From NCBI GenBank assembly GCA_023390245.1, contig JAEWDF010000080.1:1-64000 (forward strand): a stretch of 64,000 nucleotides of DNA, given 5' to 3'. The stretch is from Pseudomonadota bacterium. Its GTDB lineage: Bacteria; Pseudomonadota; Alphaproteobacteria; Caulobacterales; Caulobacteraceae. Under the pieces are notes generated by a model. It was not told the DNA's origin, searched no databases, and saw only the letters and a list, made by a program, of their open reading frames with translations. Positions within the stretch are counted from its first letter, which is position 1. Each line of letters starts with the position of its first letter. Below are positions 35,070 through 44,532 of the stretch, piece by piece. A program made the position numbers and the translations under genes.

Positions 35070-36998
35070 GTGCGCCTAGTGATTGAAAACGCAGCCCTCC
35101 CCGCGTCCGAGCGACAGGACCGCCTGGAACCTCCGCCTTTGCGCGGCGACGACGCGCTGGCGGAGGCCGCCGAGCTCCGGTTGAAAATCTTCGAACTGTC
35201 GGCCGAGGCGGAACGCCTTCGCAACACCGTCTCCTATCAACTGGGCGGCGCCATCCTGCGTGCGCGGCGCTGGAGCGGCCTCCTCGATCTCCCGCGCGAG
35301 ATCGGTCGCCTGATCGCCGTGTCCCGGCAGCGGCGGGGCCGCCGGGCCATGAGCGACCCGTCGCACTCGGCGCTCGACCTGCTGCTTCGGCGCCTTCTGG
35401 GACCCCTGCACGACGCCGAGGTGCATGAAGTCCTCGCCGCCGTCGAGGCCGAAGGGTTCGAGCCACGCTATCGCGCCTTCGTCCTGGCCGAGATCGCGGG
35501 ACTGATGCGCTTCACCGCTCCCGACAAGAGCCTGGAGCTGCTGCGCGCGGCGGTGGCGCTCGACCCTTCGCCCACGCGTCAGGCGACGCTGGCGGTGCAT
35601 CTCTATGACGCCGGCCGCATCGAGGAGCCGCGCGCCATCTTCGCCCGTCTGGGATCGCGTCGGAACATCCTCAGCCAGAGCGCCCAGCACAAGGCCATGG
35701 TGCTGGAAGGCATGGCGCGGGTGCGCGACAATGGCGTCTCCATTCCAGCACGGCGAGCGACGCCGCGCGTCGAACCGCGCGAATCCACCGTTCTCTATCT
35801 GGCGGCCAGTTCCGCCCCCTATCACACGACCGGCTACACGGCCCGGACCCAGTCGCTCATCAAGGCCCTCCGGGCACAGGGCTGGCGGGCCGAAGCCGCC
35901 ACCCGGTCGGGATATCCGCGCGATCGCAACGATATCCACCACATCCCCAAGGGACGCGTTCAGGAGGCCGATGGGATCGCCTATTCGCTTCTGCCGGGGC
36001 CGCCGGCCAACCGAACGGCCTTCGATCGCTACTGCGCGGAAGCCTCCAGGGCGGTGCTGACCCACATAGAACGGGTCAGACCGGCGGTGGTCCATGCCGC
36101 CTCCAACTACCTCAACGCCACGCCGGCCCTGATCGCCGCGCGGCAGGCCGGCCTGCCGTTCGTCTACGAAGTGCGCGGCCTGTGGGAACTGACCCACGCC
36201 GCCAAGGATCCGCGTTTCGAAGGCAGCGAACGTTTCGTCTGGCAGAAGGAGCAGGAAAGCCGCGTCGCCCACGAGGCGGACGTGGTGGTGACGCTCTCGC
36301 AAGGTCTCAAGCGCGAATTGGTCGCGCGCGGCGTCGATGAGAGCCGCATTCTTCTGGCGCCCAACTGCGTGGACCCGGACCTGTTCAAACCCGTGAAGCG
36401 CGATGAGGCGCTTGCGCGCGACCTGCGGCTGGGCGACGCCAAGGTCATCGGCTTCATCGGCTCGATGATGGCCTATGAAGGCCTGGTGGACCTGGTGGAG
36501 GCCCTGGCGCGCCTGCGCACGCATGGACGGGATGTCTGCGCCGTGCTGGTCGGCGACGGCCCCGCGGCCCGACAGGTGCGCGAGGCGGCCCGGAGCTTCG
36601 GCGTCCAGGCCCACGTCATCATGCCCGGTCGCGTGCCCCCGGCCGATGTACGACGGTGGTACTCGCTGATGGATCTGGCGGTCTACCCGCGCCGCCCCTC
36701 TGGCGTCACCGAACTGGTGCCGCCGCTGAAGCCGCTCGAAGCCCTGGCGATGGGCGTGCCCGTTGTCGCTTCCGACGTCGCAGCCATCGCCGAAACCATC
36801 GAGGACGAGGCGAACGGCTTTCTGTTCCGTCGCGGCGATATCGACAGTCTGACGGCGCGGCTGGACCATGTCCTGACCCACGAGCGCGCCGCCCGCCGCA
36901 CGGCCTCGGCGGGGCGCAAGTCCGTCATGGAGCGGTTCACCTGGACGAGCACGGCGACGCGTCTGGTCGACGCCTATCGCGAGCTTCGGCGGGACTGA
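35070..36998 (+). CDS. Glycosyltransferase family 4 with N-terminal extension
   Basis: 642 residues, GTG start. Residues 1-235 hold a short coiled coil (ELRLKIFELSAEAERLRNTV) and TPR-like helices (YRAFVLAEIAGLM, SPTRQATLAVHLYDAGRIEE). From about 240 a GT-B fold: SSAPYHTTGYTARTQSLIKAL, FVYEVRGLWEL, LAPNCVDPDLF, VIGFIGSMMAYEGL, LVGDGPA and the donor-binding PLKPLEALAMGVPVVASD. A retaining sugar transferase of the capsule locus; the substrate is unknown. Confidence 0.87.
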   Translation: MRLVIENAALPASERQDRLEPPPLRGDDALAEAAELRLKIFELSAEAERLRNTVSYQLGGAILRARRWSGLLDLPREIGRLIAVSRQRRGRRAMSDPSHSALDLLLRRLLGPLHDAEVHEVLAAVEAEGFEPRYRAFVLAEIAGLMRFTAPDKSLELLRAAVALDPSPTRQATLAVHLYDAGRIEEPRAIFARLGSRRNILSQSAQHKAMVLEGMARVRDNGVSIPARRATPRVEPRESTVLYLAASSAPYHTTGYTARTQSLIKALRAQGWRAEAATRSGYPRDRNDIHHIPKGRVQEADGIAYSLLPGPPANRTAFDRYCAEASRAVLTHIERVRPAVVHAASNYLNATPALIAARQAGLPFVYEVRGLWELTHAAKDPRFEGSERFVWQKEQESRVAHEADVVVTLSQGLKRELVARGVDESRILLAPNCVDPDLFKPVKRDEALARDLRLGDAKVIGFIGSMMAYEGLVDLVEALARLRTHGRDVCAVLVGDGPAARQVREAARSFGVQAHVIMPGRVPPADVRRWYSLMDLAVYPRRPSGVTELVPPLKPLEALAMGVPVVASDVAAIAETIEDEANGFLFRRGDIDSLTARLDHVLTHERAARRTASAGRKSVMERFTWTSTATRLVDAYRELRRD

Positions 36999-37090
36999 CG
37001 CATGTTGGTTCGATTTCCGCTCGACATTCCCGCCATGACGCGGGATGGGGATGCTCTCGACCATCGCGCGACGCACGATGCGTCGGCACG

Positions 37091-38800
37091 ATGAGGATGC
37101 GCGGATTGAAAAATATTCGACGGCGCGCCGCCGACCCCACGCTCAAATGGGCGTCTTTCGGGCAAAACCAGCAATACCGCGTCGCCATCCGCAATCAGGA
37201 CACCGGCGAGAAGCAGATCATCTATGAGGGCTTCCGCCAGATGTGTCGGCTTCCGGCCGGACTGCGGCTGAGCCCAGATCAATTGGCCTATCGTGTCGAA
37301 AGCCGATCCGCCGACGATCCCACCGCCCCCTATCGCCGCAAGCAGAACTTCACGGCCATACCCCGGCTGGGAGAGGATGTGGACCAGACGGCGCCGGATC
37401 GGCTCGCGCGCCCCGAAGTCGTCGGCGCGACCGATTACCGGTTCCTCGTGCGCGACGCGCTCAGCGGCGACGTCCTCGTCGACATGACGTCGATACGCCC
37501 GGTCTTCTACCTGCCGGCCGGTCAATTGCGGGGACGCAAGGCGCAATGGCGCATCAAGCCGTTCGTGAAGGGCGCATGGGGCGCCGCGCGCTGGCGTCCC
37601 GTCAGCCGGCGCGCGCTCAAGTCCGCACTGCAACGCGCGGAGCGATTGGTGCCGCTGGAAGCGGACGCCGTGCGCCCCCAGCCGGCCGAAGGCAGGGTTC
37701 GGCCGGCGCCCGGGATATCCTCTCCGACTCCGGGCCTCCTGCCCGATCGCATGCGGGCGATCGTCATACCCGTCACCGCGGCGCCGGACCTGGGGCTTGA
37801 GCCTGATCCCGAGGATTTCCTTCCGATTCAGTGGAGCGACGGCCGAGGCGACGGAGCCGTGGCCCGCCTTGCTCGCCTGCTCGAAGCGCGCGGCCTGGAG
37901 GGCTGGTTCTTCCTGGATGTGGAGATGGGACAGGCGCTCTCGCCCGTCCGATTGGCGCGCCTGGCGGAGGAGTTGAGAGCCGCCGGAGGCCGCATCGGCC
38001 TCTATGTCGGTTCCGCCGTCCTAGGCGGCCAGGGCCGCCCTCCGGCGGAGCGTCTCGCCGCCATGCGGCAGGGCATAGCCGATCTCGGATGCGCAGACGG
38101 GGTGATGCTGGGCGACGGGCCGGATCGGCAGGCGTGGCTGGACGCTCTCGACGCCGAAGGGCATGCCGGGGTGATCCTGTCTCGCGCCGCGCTGGCCAGT
38201 CTGCCGGAATGGATGCGGTGGCGAACCGCGCCTTTCGCCACATCATCACGGACCATCGCCTTTCCGACGACGACATTCCTGTCCACGCCGGCGCATGCGC
38301 GCGACCGCGTCATGGTCCACGGCCTGGACAACCGTCACGCCCTGGCCGCCGCCGCGATCGGCGGATGGATGGACGCCAGCGCCTCGCTGTCTGCGCACGG
38401 CCGGCTGGCGATCATCGAACTGGACCCGTTGCGGCTGCTCGACCGGCGGCGCAGCCGCGATCGTGCGGCGATGGATCTGTGGAACAACACCCTGCGTCAG
38501 ACCCTGCCCGACTGGTTGGCGGCGGGCTGGAAGCGATCGGGGCGCGGCTTCCGATACGCCGCCGGCCTCAGCGAGATACAGACCGAACTGCTGACCAGTC
38601 TGCTCGACGGCGTCGCCGCGACACAAGTCGGCGCGGCGGAGTGGGCCTCCCTGTTCTCCGCCGATCAAGCGCGGCGATGGCTGGCGCCGGCCGCCTATGA
38701 GGCGATTCTGGAGCAGCGTCGGGGCGTCCACGTCTTCCGGTCGTCGGCGGTTCGCCGCTATGACAACGCCTATCGCCTCGCCGTGAGAGCCGCGCCATGA
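37091..38800 (+). CDS. Large uncharacterised capsule-locus protein
   Basis: 569 residues from the ATG at 37091 (37097 also possible); the longer frame upstream is antisense-like DNA overlapping the GT4 gene. Residues 15-160 look like beta-rich repeats (FGQNQQYRVAIRNQDTGEKQ and ATDYRFLVRDALSGDVLVDM). The C-terminal 350 residues alternate strands and helices (GWFFLDVEMGQALSPVRLARLAEEL), reminiscent of a TIM-like barrel such as polysaccharide deacetylases, but I cannot identify catalytic residues. No family assigned. Confidence 0.65.
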   Translation: MRMRGLKNIRRRAADPTLKWASFGQNQQYRVAIRNQDTGEKQIIYEGFRQMCRLPAGLRLSPDQLAYRVESRSADDPTAPYRRKQNFTAIPRLGEDVDQTAPDRLARPEVVGATDYRFLVRDALSGDVLVDMTSIRPVFYLPAGQLRGRKAQWRIKPFVKGAWGAARWRPVSRRALKSALQRAERLVPLEADAVRPQPAEGRVRPAPGISSPTPGLLPDRMRAIVIPVTAAPDLGLEPDPEDFLPIQWSDGRGDGAVARLARLLEARGLEGWFFLDVEMGQALSPVRLARLAEELRAAGGRIGLYVGSAVLGGQGRPPAERLAAMRQGIADLGCADGVMLGDGPDRQAWLDALDAEGHAGVILSRAALASLPEWMRWRTAPFATSSRTIAFPTTTFLSTPAHARDRVMVHGLDNRHALAAAAIGGWMDASASLSAHGRLAIIELDPLRLLDRRRSRDRAAMDLWNNTLRQTLPDWLAAGWKRSGRGFRYAAGLSEIQTELLTSLLDGVAATQVGAAEWASLFSADQARRWLAPAAYEAILEQRRGVHVFRSSAVRRYDNAYRLAVRAAP

Positions 38801-39393
38801 GCCGTTCTCCCAGCCGCCGAGCCGGATCCCGCCCGCCTCAGATCGCCGCGCACCTGCCGACGACGATCGAGGCGGCCCTTGTCATCGGAAACGAGGCCGA
38901 GGCGCCCGCGATCGCTGCGCTGGCCCCCGTCCTGGCAATCCGAACGGCCGCCGTGGACGACGCCTGGCCCGTTGGAGATTTCGATCTGATCCTCATGCTG
39001 GAGGGGATCGATGGGGGTGGCTTGGCCGACATCCAGTCCCGCCTTGTCCGTATCGGAACGCAGCTCTCGCCCAAGGGCCGGGCCCTACTTCACATTCCCA
39101 CCTTCGCCGCTCCGGTCGGAGATGGACCAGAAGCCTATGATCGCCTGCTGTTTCCAGAGCCGGCGGCAGCCGGAGACCTTGGCGACGACATCGCCCGACG
39201 CGCCATGCTTCCCGCATCGGCATGGCGGCTGCTGATCGCCGCCAGCGGACTCCGGATCGTGGCCGCGCAGGGAGAGGGCGAGCATGAAACATCCGAGATT
39301 CTTGCGGCGCATGCTGAACGCTTGGCCGCGTTCGATCTGCAGGAACTCCGGACGGCGAGGCTGACCCTGATCGTGGAACCGGCCAAGCCATGA
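38797..39393 (+). CDS. Degenerate methyltransferase-like protein
   Basis: 198 residues coupled by ATGA overlaps to both neighbours. It keeps the second half of a class I methyltransferase pattern: VGDFDLILMLEGIDGG, LSPKGRALLHIPTF, SAWRLLIAASGLRIV. The glycine-rich SAM loop is missing (ALVIGNEAEA stands in its place), so it may be catalytically dead and may partner the next gene product. Confidence 0.55.
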   Translation: MSRSPSRRAGSRPPQIAAHLPTTIEAALVIGNEAEAPAIAALAPVLAIRTAAVDDAWPVGDFDLILMLEGIDGGGLADIQSRLVRIGTQLSPKGRALLHIPTFAAPVGDGPEAYDRLLFPEPAAAGDLGDDIARRAMLPASAWRLLIAASGLRIVAAQGEGEHETSEILAAHAERLAAFDLQELRTARLTLIVEPAKP

Positions 39394-40136
39394 AGACCCT
39401 GTCGAAGAAGGCCCGGCAGCTCCTGGCCGAGGCGCGTGAGATCATCTTCCCCACGCTGGCGGAACGTGAACCTGCGGCCATCGCCGCCGAGACCGCCGCG
39501 CGCGAATTGTGGTCGGCGAGGTTTAGCGCGTTCGATTTGCTGCTGGCGGACGCCGACATTCTCGAGATCGGCTATGGCGACGCGCGTCTGCTGGGACACC
39601 TCCGGCGGCGTGGCGAACTCGGCCGTCCCCGCTCCGCCGCGGGCGTTGGCAGGGGCGCGGCGGGTTCCGTCTCCCCTGAGTCCATACTGGACGAACTGAC
39701 GCCCGATGAAGCGATCGAACTGCATGAGGACATCAGCTATCTCAGCGCGCTGGATCCGCTGTCGTTCGATCTGGTGATCTGTCGCGACTTTGAATCGATG
39801 TTCGTCCTTGATGGAGTCGAGGATGGTCTCAAACGCCTCTACGGTCTGCTCCGGCCAGGGGGAGACGCCGTCATCCATGTCGGCTGCGCTGATCCGCGCC
39901 AGCCACGCCTCGAAGCGCCGGGATATGGTTTCCTGACGCCGACCGCATGGTCGATGCTGCTGCTTCGCGCCGGCTTCGAAATCGTGCGGAGCCGACGCAC
40001 GCTTCGCGCGCCATCGCAGACTGCAAAGGCGCGCGACGCCCTGCCCATGGCCAGCAGCGAGGAACGCATGACCGAGGCCATGACCTTCCACCTGGTGCGG
40101 CCCTGGGAGCACTGGGAACTGGCGAAGATTCTCTGA
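39390..40136 (+). CDS. SAM-dependent methyltransferase-like protein
   Basis: 248 residues. Class I features: ILEIGYGDARLLGHL (SAM loop), FDLVICRDFESMFVLDGVEDGLKRLYGLLRPGGDAVIHVG, in part, then a C-terminal YGFLTPTAWSMLLLRAGFEIV. An insert of about 40 residues follows the SAM loop. It sits at the end of the GT2-GT4 series, so methyl capping or decoration of the glycan is likely. A 100-bp spacer separates it from wecB. Confidence 0.7.
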   Translation: MKTLSKKARQLLAEAREIIFPTLAEREPAAIAAETAARELWSARFSAFDLLLADADILEIGYGDARLLGHLRRRGELGRPRSAAGVGRGAAGSVSPESILDELTPDEAIELHEDISYLSALDPLSFDLVICRDFESMFVLDGVEDGLKRLYGLLRPGGDAVIHVGCADPRQPRLEAPGYGFLTPTAWSMLLLRAGFEIVRSRRTLRAPSQTAKARDALPMASSEERMTEAMTFHLVRPWEHWELAKIL

Positions 40137-40236
40137 ATTCGGGAATTTTGCCGGATCGGTTTGATCCTGCGCCCCTTTCCCGTCTACTGACGCGGCCAGC
40201 GGCGCAATCGCCGCGTGCTTCTGCGAACCGAACGCC

Positions 40237-41355
40237 TTGCGACTGGCCGTCATCTTTGGAACCCGCCCCGAAGCCATCAAGATGGCGCCCGTGGTGCAGG
40301 CGCTGCGGGCCTCGGGGGCCTTTGATTGCCAGGTGTGGTCCACCGGACAGCATCGCGAGATGCTGGACCAGGTTCTGGATGTCTTTGGCCTGGAGGTCGA
40401 TCGCGACCTGAACGTCATGACTCCCGGACAGACGCTGAACGAAATCTTCTCCCAGGTCATGGCCGGCGCGGATCGCCTGCTGGTCGAGGAGCGACCGGAC
40501 ATGGTGCTGGTGCATGGCGACACCTCCACCGCCGCCGCCGCCGCCACGGCGGCCTTCCACCGCGGTATCCGCATCGGCCACGTCGAAGCCGGCCTGCGCA
40601 GCGGCCGACTGGATCAGCCCTGGCCGGAAGAGTTCAATCGCCGGCTCGTGGATATGGTCAGCGACCGCCTGTTCGCGCCCACCGAAACGGCGCGTCGCAA
40701 TCTGATCGCCGAAGGCGTGGCCAAAGACCGCATCAGCGTGACGGGCAACACCGTCATAGACGCCCTGCTGCAGACCCGCTCCAGCATCCAGGCGGACATC
40801 GGGCGTCGCGGCCGGCTGGACGCCGCCTTCCGCTTCCTGGATCCGACGCGGCCGCTGGTGCTGGTCACCGGTCATCGTCGCGAGAGCTTTGGCGAGGGCT
40901 TCCAGCAGATCTGCATGGCCATCCGCGACATCGTCGCCGATGGCGCGATCCAGGTGGTCTATCCTGTGCATCTCAACCCGAATGTGCAGGAACCCGTCCG
41001 CGTCATCCTTGGCGGGCTTGACGGCGTCCATCTCGTGCCGCCGACCGACTATCCGACTTTCGTTTATCTGATGGATCGCGCGGATGTGATCCTGACGGAT
41101 TCCGGCGGCGTCCAGGAGGAGGCGCCCTCCCTCGACAAGCCGGTTCTGGTCATGCGCGATGTCACCGAAAGGCCTGAAGCGGTCGAGGCGGGCGTGGCGC
41201 GCCTGGTTGGTGCAGATCGGCAACGGATCGTCGCCGGCGTGCGTTCAGCGCTGGACCACGCGAAGCGACCGCCGCTAAGCAATCCCTACGGAGACGGTCG
41301 GGCCGCACTCCGGATTGTGCAGGAGCTGCAACGTGTCGCTGACGGTCTACGCTGA
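40237..41355 (+). CDS. wecB: UDP-N-acetylglucosamine 2-epimerase (non-hydrolysing)
   Basis: 372 residues; starts at a TTG, as MRLAVIFGTRPEAIKMAPV must begin there and the frame is closed by stops upstream of it. Signatures: VHGDTSTAAAAATAAF, HVEAGLRSG, PEEFNRRLVD, VTGHRRESFGEG, TDSGGVQEEAP. Interconverts UDP-GlcNAc and UDP-ManNAc. Its end overlaps wecC, the next enzyme toward UDP-ManNAcA. Confidence 0.94.
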   Translation: MRLAVIFGTRPEAIKMAPVVQALRASGAFDCQVWSTGQHREMLDQVLDVFGLEVDRDLNVMTPGQTLNEIFSQVMAGADRLLVEERPDMVLVHGDTSTAAAAATAAFHRGIRIGHVEAGLRSGRLDQPWPEEFNRRLVDMVSDRLFAPTETARRNLIAEGVAKDRISVTGNTVIDALLQTRSSIQADIGRRGRLDAAFRFLDPTRPLVLVTGHRRESFGEGFQQICMAIRDIVADGAIQVVYPVHLNPNVQEPVRVILGGLDGVHLVPPTDYPTFVYLMDRADVILTDSGGVQEEAPSLDKPVLVMRDVTERPEAVEAGVARLVGADRQRIVAGVRSALDHAKRPPLSNPYGDGRAALRIVQELQRVADGLR

Positions 41356-42601
41356 CTTCGCCCATCCGGCGCCTGCGCTCCAGACCATCGCCGTCGTCGG
41401 CCTGGGATACATCGGCTTGCCGACCGCCGCCGCCCTGGCCAAGGCCGGGCACCGGGTCATCGGCGTCGACGTCAACGCCGACGTGGTGTCGGCGATCAAT
41501 GCGGGCGTCTGCCACATCGTCGAACCAGGCCTGAACGAGCTTCTGGAAAGCGCGATCGAAGCCGGGCGGCTCAGCGCCGCGCGGGAGATGCCGGAGGCCC
41601 AGGCCTATCTGATCGCCGTCCCGACCCCCGTATCGCACGACTCCGCCAACGCCCCGGACCTGACCTATGTCTTCGCCGCGATCGAAGCGGTCGCGCCCAT
41701 GCTGCGTCCTGGCGCCCTGGTGGTTCTCGAATCGACCTCCCCGGTCGGCACGACGCGGCGGGTCATCGACCGGCTCGCCGCGTTGCGCCCCGACCTGACC
41801 TTCCCCGGATGTGGCGGCGAGGGAGCGATCGACGTCGATGTCGTCTATTCGCCCGAGCGGGTGATCCCCGGCCGAACCCTGCAGGAGCTATCGACCAACG
41901 CGCGCGTCCTGGGCGGCGCCACGCCGGAAGCGGCCGTCCGCGCGGCCGGCATCTACCGCACCCTGACATCCGGCGAGCTGCTGCTGACCGATGATCGGTC
42001 GGCCGAGATGACCAAGCTGGTCGAGAACGCCTTCAGGGACGTCAACATCGCCTTCGCCAATGAGTTGTCGCTGATCTGCGACACGATGGGCCTGAATGTC
42101 TGGGAACTGATCGCCCTGGCCAATCACCATCCGCGGGTGAACATCCTGCAGCCGGGGCCGGGCGTCGGCGGCCACTGCATCGCCGTCGATCCCTGGTTTA
42201 TCGTCGCCCAGGCCCCGGAGCAGGCCCGCCTGATCCGCACCGCCCGCGAGGTGAACGACGCCAAACCCGAGTTCGTGCTCGACAAGGCGCGGGCCATTCT
42301 GCGCGCCGAACCGGCGACGCGGGTCGCGTGCCTCGGCCTGTCCTTCAAGCCCGATGTCGACGATTTTCGCGAGAGTCCGGCCCTGACCATCGCCCGCACG
42401 CTCAGTGGGGAATTCCCCGGTCGCGTCGTCTGCGCCGATCCCTATGCCGACATGCTTCCGCCGGATCACGGTTTAGAGATCGTCCCCCTGGTCGACGCAC
42501 TCGCCATGCCGCTGGTCATGGCCCTGGTCGGCCATCGAGAATTCCGGTCTCAACCCCGGCCGGTCAGCCGGACCATCGACGCCTGCGGCATATGGAGTTG
42601 A
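41333..42601 (+). CDS. wecC: UDP-N-acetyl-D-mannosamine dehydrogenase
   Basis: 422 residues from the GTG at 41333, which follows AGGAG and overlaps the end of wecB; a TTG at 41315 is less likely. NAD site VGLGYIGLPTAAALA, ESTSPVGTTRRV, EMTKLVENAFRDVNIAFANE, catalytic-Cys motif GPGVGGHCIAVDP, and LGLSFKPDVDDFRESPA. Oxidises UDP-ManNAc to the uronic acid, giving the capsule a charged sugar. Confidence 0.93.
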   Translation: MSLTVYADFAHPAPALQTIAVVGLGYIGLPTAAALAKAGHRVIGVDVNADVVSAINAGVCHIVEPGLNELLESAIEAGRLSAAREMPEAQAYLIAVPTPVSHDSANAPDLTYVFAAIEAVAPMLRPGALVVLESTSPVGTTRRVIDRLAALRPDLTFPGCGGEGAIDVDVVYSPERVIPGRTLQELSTNARVLGGATPEAAVRAAGIYRTLTSGELLLTDDRSAEMTKLVENAFRDVNIAFANELSLICDTMGLNVWELIALANHHPRVNILQPGPGVGGHCIAVDPWFIVAQAPEQARLIRTAREVNDAKPEFVLDKARAILRAEPATRVACLGLSFKPDVDDFRESPALTIARTLSGEFPGRVVCADPYADMLPPDHGLEIVPLVDALAMPLVMALVGHREFRSQPRPVSRTIDACGIWS

Positions 42602-42626
42602 TCCTCCACCGAGGAAACCGGCGCCT

Positions 42627-43040
42627 TCAGCCCATGCGTTTTCCCGCACCAGCAATTTCGACGACCCCCGTGCGGATCAGGGTGCTGCTGACTCCCTCCG
42701 TTCGCGGCAGGTAAACGACCTCGCATAGGTCGCGCAGGTCGTCGAAACGTCCACTCCAGTCACTGCCCATTCCGAATATGTCGATGTGGTGCGCGAGGAT
42801 GTCCTGGCGCTTCTGAGTCCAATCCCGTTCCGGAATGACGAGATTGACGCACCGGAGCGCCTGCACGATCTCAACCCGATCCGCATAGCTGACAACGCTG
42901 CTCTTGCCCTTCTCCACGTTGAAGGCGTCGGTGGAAACACCAACGGTCAGGTGATCGCCCAAGGCGCGCAAACGCTCAAGAAGGCGCAGGTGCCCCACGT
43001 GAAAGAGATCGAACGTGCCGTAGGTGATGACCTTGCGCAT
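42627..43040 (-). CDS. tagD: Glycerol-3-phosphate cytidylyltransferase (TagD-like)
   Basis: 137 residues from the ATG at 43040 (the frame is open further up, but homology starts with MRKVITYGTFDLFHVGH). HxGH nucleotide-binding motif, VGVSTDAFNVEKGK, and the C-terminal RTEGVSSTLIR matching RTExxSTT of TagD. Makes CDP-glycerol, the donor for phosphoglycerol transfer. Last gene of a minus-strand operon, convergent with wecC. Related enzymes act on other alcohol phosphates, so glycerol is inferred. Confidence 0.87.
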   Translation of the reverse strand: MRKVITYGTFDLFHVGHLRLLERLRALGDHLTVGVSTDAFNVEKGKSSVVSYADRVEIVQALRCVNLVIPERDWTQKRQDILAHHIDIFGMGSDWSGRFDDLRDLCEVVYLPRTEGVSSTLIRTGVVEIAGAGKRMG

Positions 43041-43071
43041 CACCGGATGCTTACGGGCGCTCCGGCGCGGG

Positions 43072-44532
43072 TCAAGCAGGAAGGTGTCCCGGCACATCCT
43101 GCGCCGCCAGGTTTTCGACCTCGCGGAGAAGACGAAGGATCAACCTGTCCCTTGGTCTGTATCCGAGAAGAATCCTGGCGATACGATCAAAATGATAGGA
43201 TCGACCGGCGTGATAGTAATCCAGCGCCTTGGTATAGCCGTACCAGATCATCTCCCCGTCATTGGTCACAGCCATGTTCGGCGTATCGGAAAAGGTCTCA
43301 AAGTCCGATCGGGGTACGCGCCAATCTCCGTAATTTTCTTCCAGATACCGGTCGACGTCGACCGGCGCCTTGAAGGATCCACCGAGAAAGGATCGGTCCT
43401 CCAACGCGAACGGCGTATTCCACCACTTGCTCTTCAGACCTTCGTGCAAAATAAGTCCGCCCTCGTTCCTGTGCCAGAACACATCGATCAGAACGCCATT
43501 GGCGTGTTGGAGCCTCAGAAGCGCTCCATTGCGATACGGCTTTCTTGAAAAGCATCCCCATGACACGAGCGCCGCCTCGATATGTCGCCGCTCCTCCGGC
43601 CCCGCGTCCAGGACGCCGACATCGATGTCCTTGTCATGCGGGAGGATGCCGCCTTCACGAACACAGCCCAGCAGCGTCCCGCTGATGAGGAAAAACTCCG
43701 CGCCGATCGAATGGAAGGCCGCCTGCATGTCAAACAAGGCCTGCTTGGCGGCCTCGACCCAGCTTCGGCTATCGACCGTCTTCTTGGGCTTCGCGCCGAA
43801 GGGTCTCAGTTCAAGACCCAGCAGCAGCCGCCGCCGGGCGGCGTCCTCGGCGGCGTCGTAGGCTTCCATTTCCCGACAGCACCAGGAGTAGTGGTGCAAC
43901 GCCATGAGGCCTTGATAGCTCACGCTTCCCATCAAGCCAGACAAGGCCGCCGCGAGCCAATTCAGATCGTCCGGGCACGCGATGGTTTGCCGCAGGGCGA
44001 TCATGTCGGCGTTGTCCCACGTCTGCGGAGGCCCGATCTGGTCCAGCAGCATCGCCCGGGCTTCCTGGGTCCTGCCCGCAAGACACAGTACGTCACAAAG
44101 GGCATGCGACAGGCGTTGCACCCTCGCAGCACGACCGGCGCCGTGAGGGACGAGGACGATCGCTTCCCGCAAAGCGATCTCGGCCTCCTCAAGCCGGTTC
44201 TCGAAATAGAACAGGCGCGCGGCCGACAGACGGCTGGTCCAGTCCCGCCCGAACCGGCTTTCATTGCCCTTGAGTCGGAGGCGCGCCTGATCGGCCCGAC
44301 CAAGGCGAAGCAGCGCGTTTGGCCGCCATCTTCGCATCTCGATCAATCTCGGCTCGATCAGGTCCGAGGGAAGGTTCCAGTCTTCCAACTCATCGACGAT
44401 CTGGAGAGCCCGAGCGAGTTGCCCTCTATCGCCGGCGCGCCGCCAGGCCGCATAGCGATCTGCAATCCAGGCCGCCCGGATCAGCATTCCAGACGAACTG
44501 TCGCCGCCAAGGCTGAACGGACGGCTCGTCAA
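43072..44532 (-). CDS. TPR-like + LicD/fukutin-family phosphotransferase
   Basis: 486 residues, start TTG overlapping the previous stop (ATG at 44487 is an alternative). Residues 15-270 are TPR-like helices (NALLRLGRADQARLRLKG, LFYFENRLEEAEIALREA). From about 280 the LicD fold: FFLISGTLLGCVREGGILPHDKDIDVGV with its Asp-x-Asp, then VLIDVFWHRNEGG and LEENYGDWRVP. This superfamily transfers phosphocholine or, in fukutin and FKRP, ribitol-phosphate from CDP donors. Placed between two CDP-polyol synthases it probably adds polyol-phosphate. Confidence 0.82.
   Translation of the reverse strand: MTSRPFSLGGDSSSGMLIRAAWIADRYAAWRRAGDRGQLARALQIVDELEDWNLPSDLIEPRLIEMRRWRPNALLRLGRADQARLRLKGNESRFGRDWTSRLSAARLFYFENRLEEAEIALREAIVLVPHGAGRAARVQRLSHALCDVLCLAGRTQEARAMLLDQIGPPQTWDNADMIALRQTIACPDDLNWLAAALSGLMGSVSYQGLMALHHYSWCCREMEAYDAAEDAARRRLLLGLELRPFGAKPKKTVDSRSWVEAAKQALFDMQAAFHSIGAEFFLISGTLLGCVREGGILPHDKDIDVGVLDAGPEERRHIEAALVSWGCFSRKPYRNGALLRLQHANGVLIDVFWHRNEGGLILHEGLKSKWWNTPFALEDRSFLGGSFKAPVDVDRYLEENYGDWRVPRSDFETFSDTPNMAVTNDGEMIWYGYTKALDYYHAGRSYHFDRIARILLGYRPRDRLILRLLREVENLAAQDVPGHLPA

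Noticed and set aside
35076..37076. 666-codon open frame on the minus strand
   Set aside because: Antisense of the GT4 gene, which has clear GT-B motifs.
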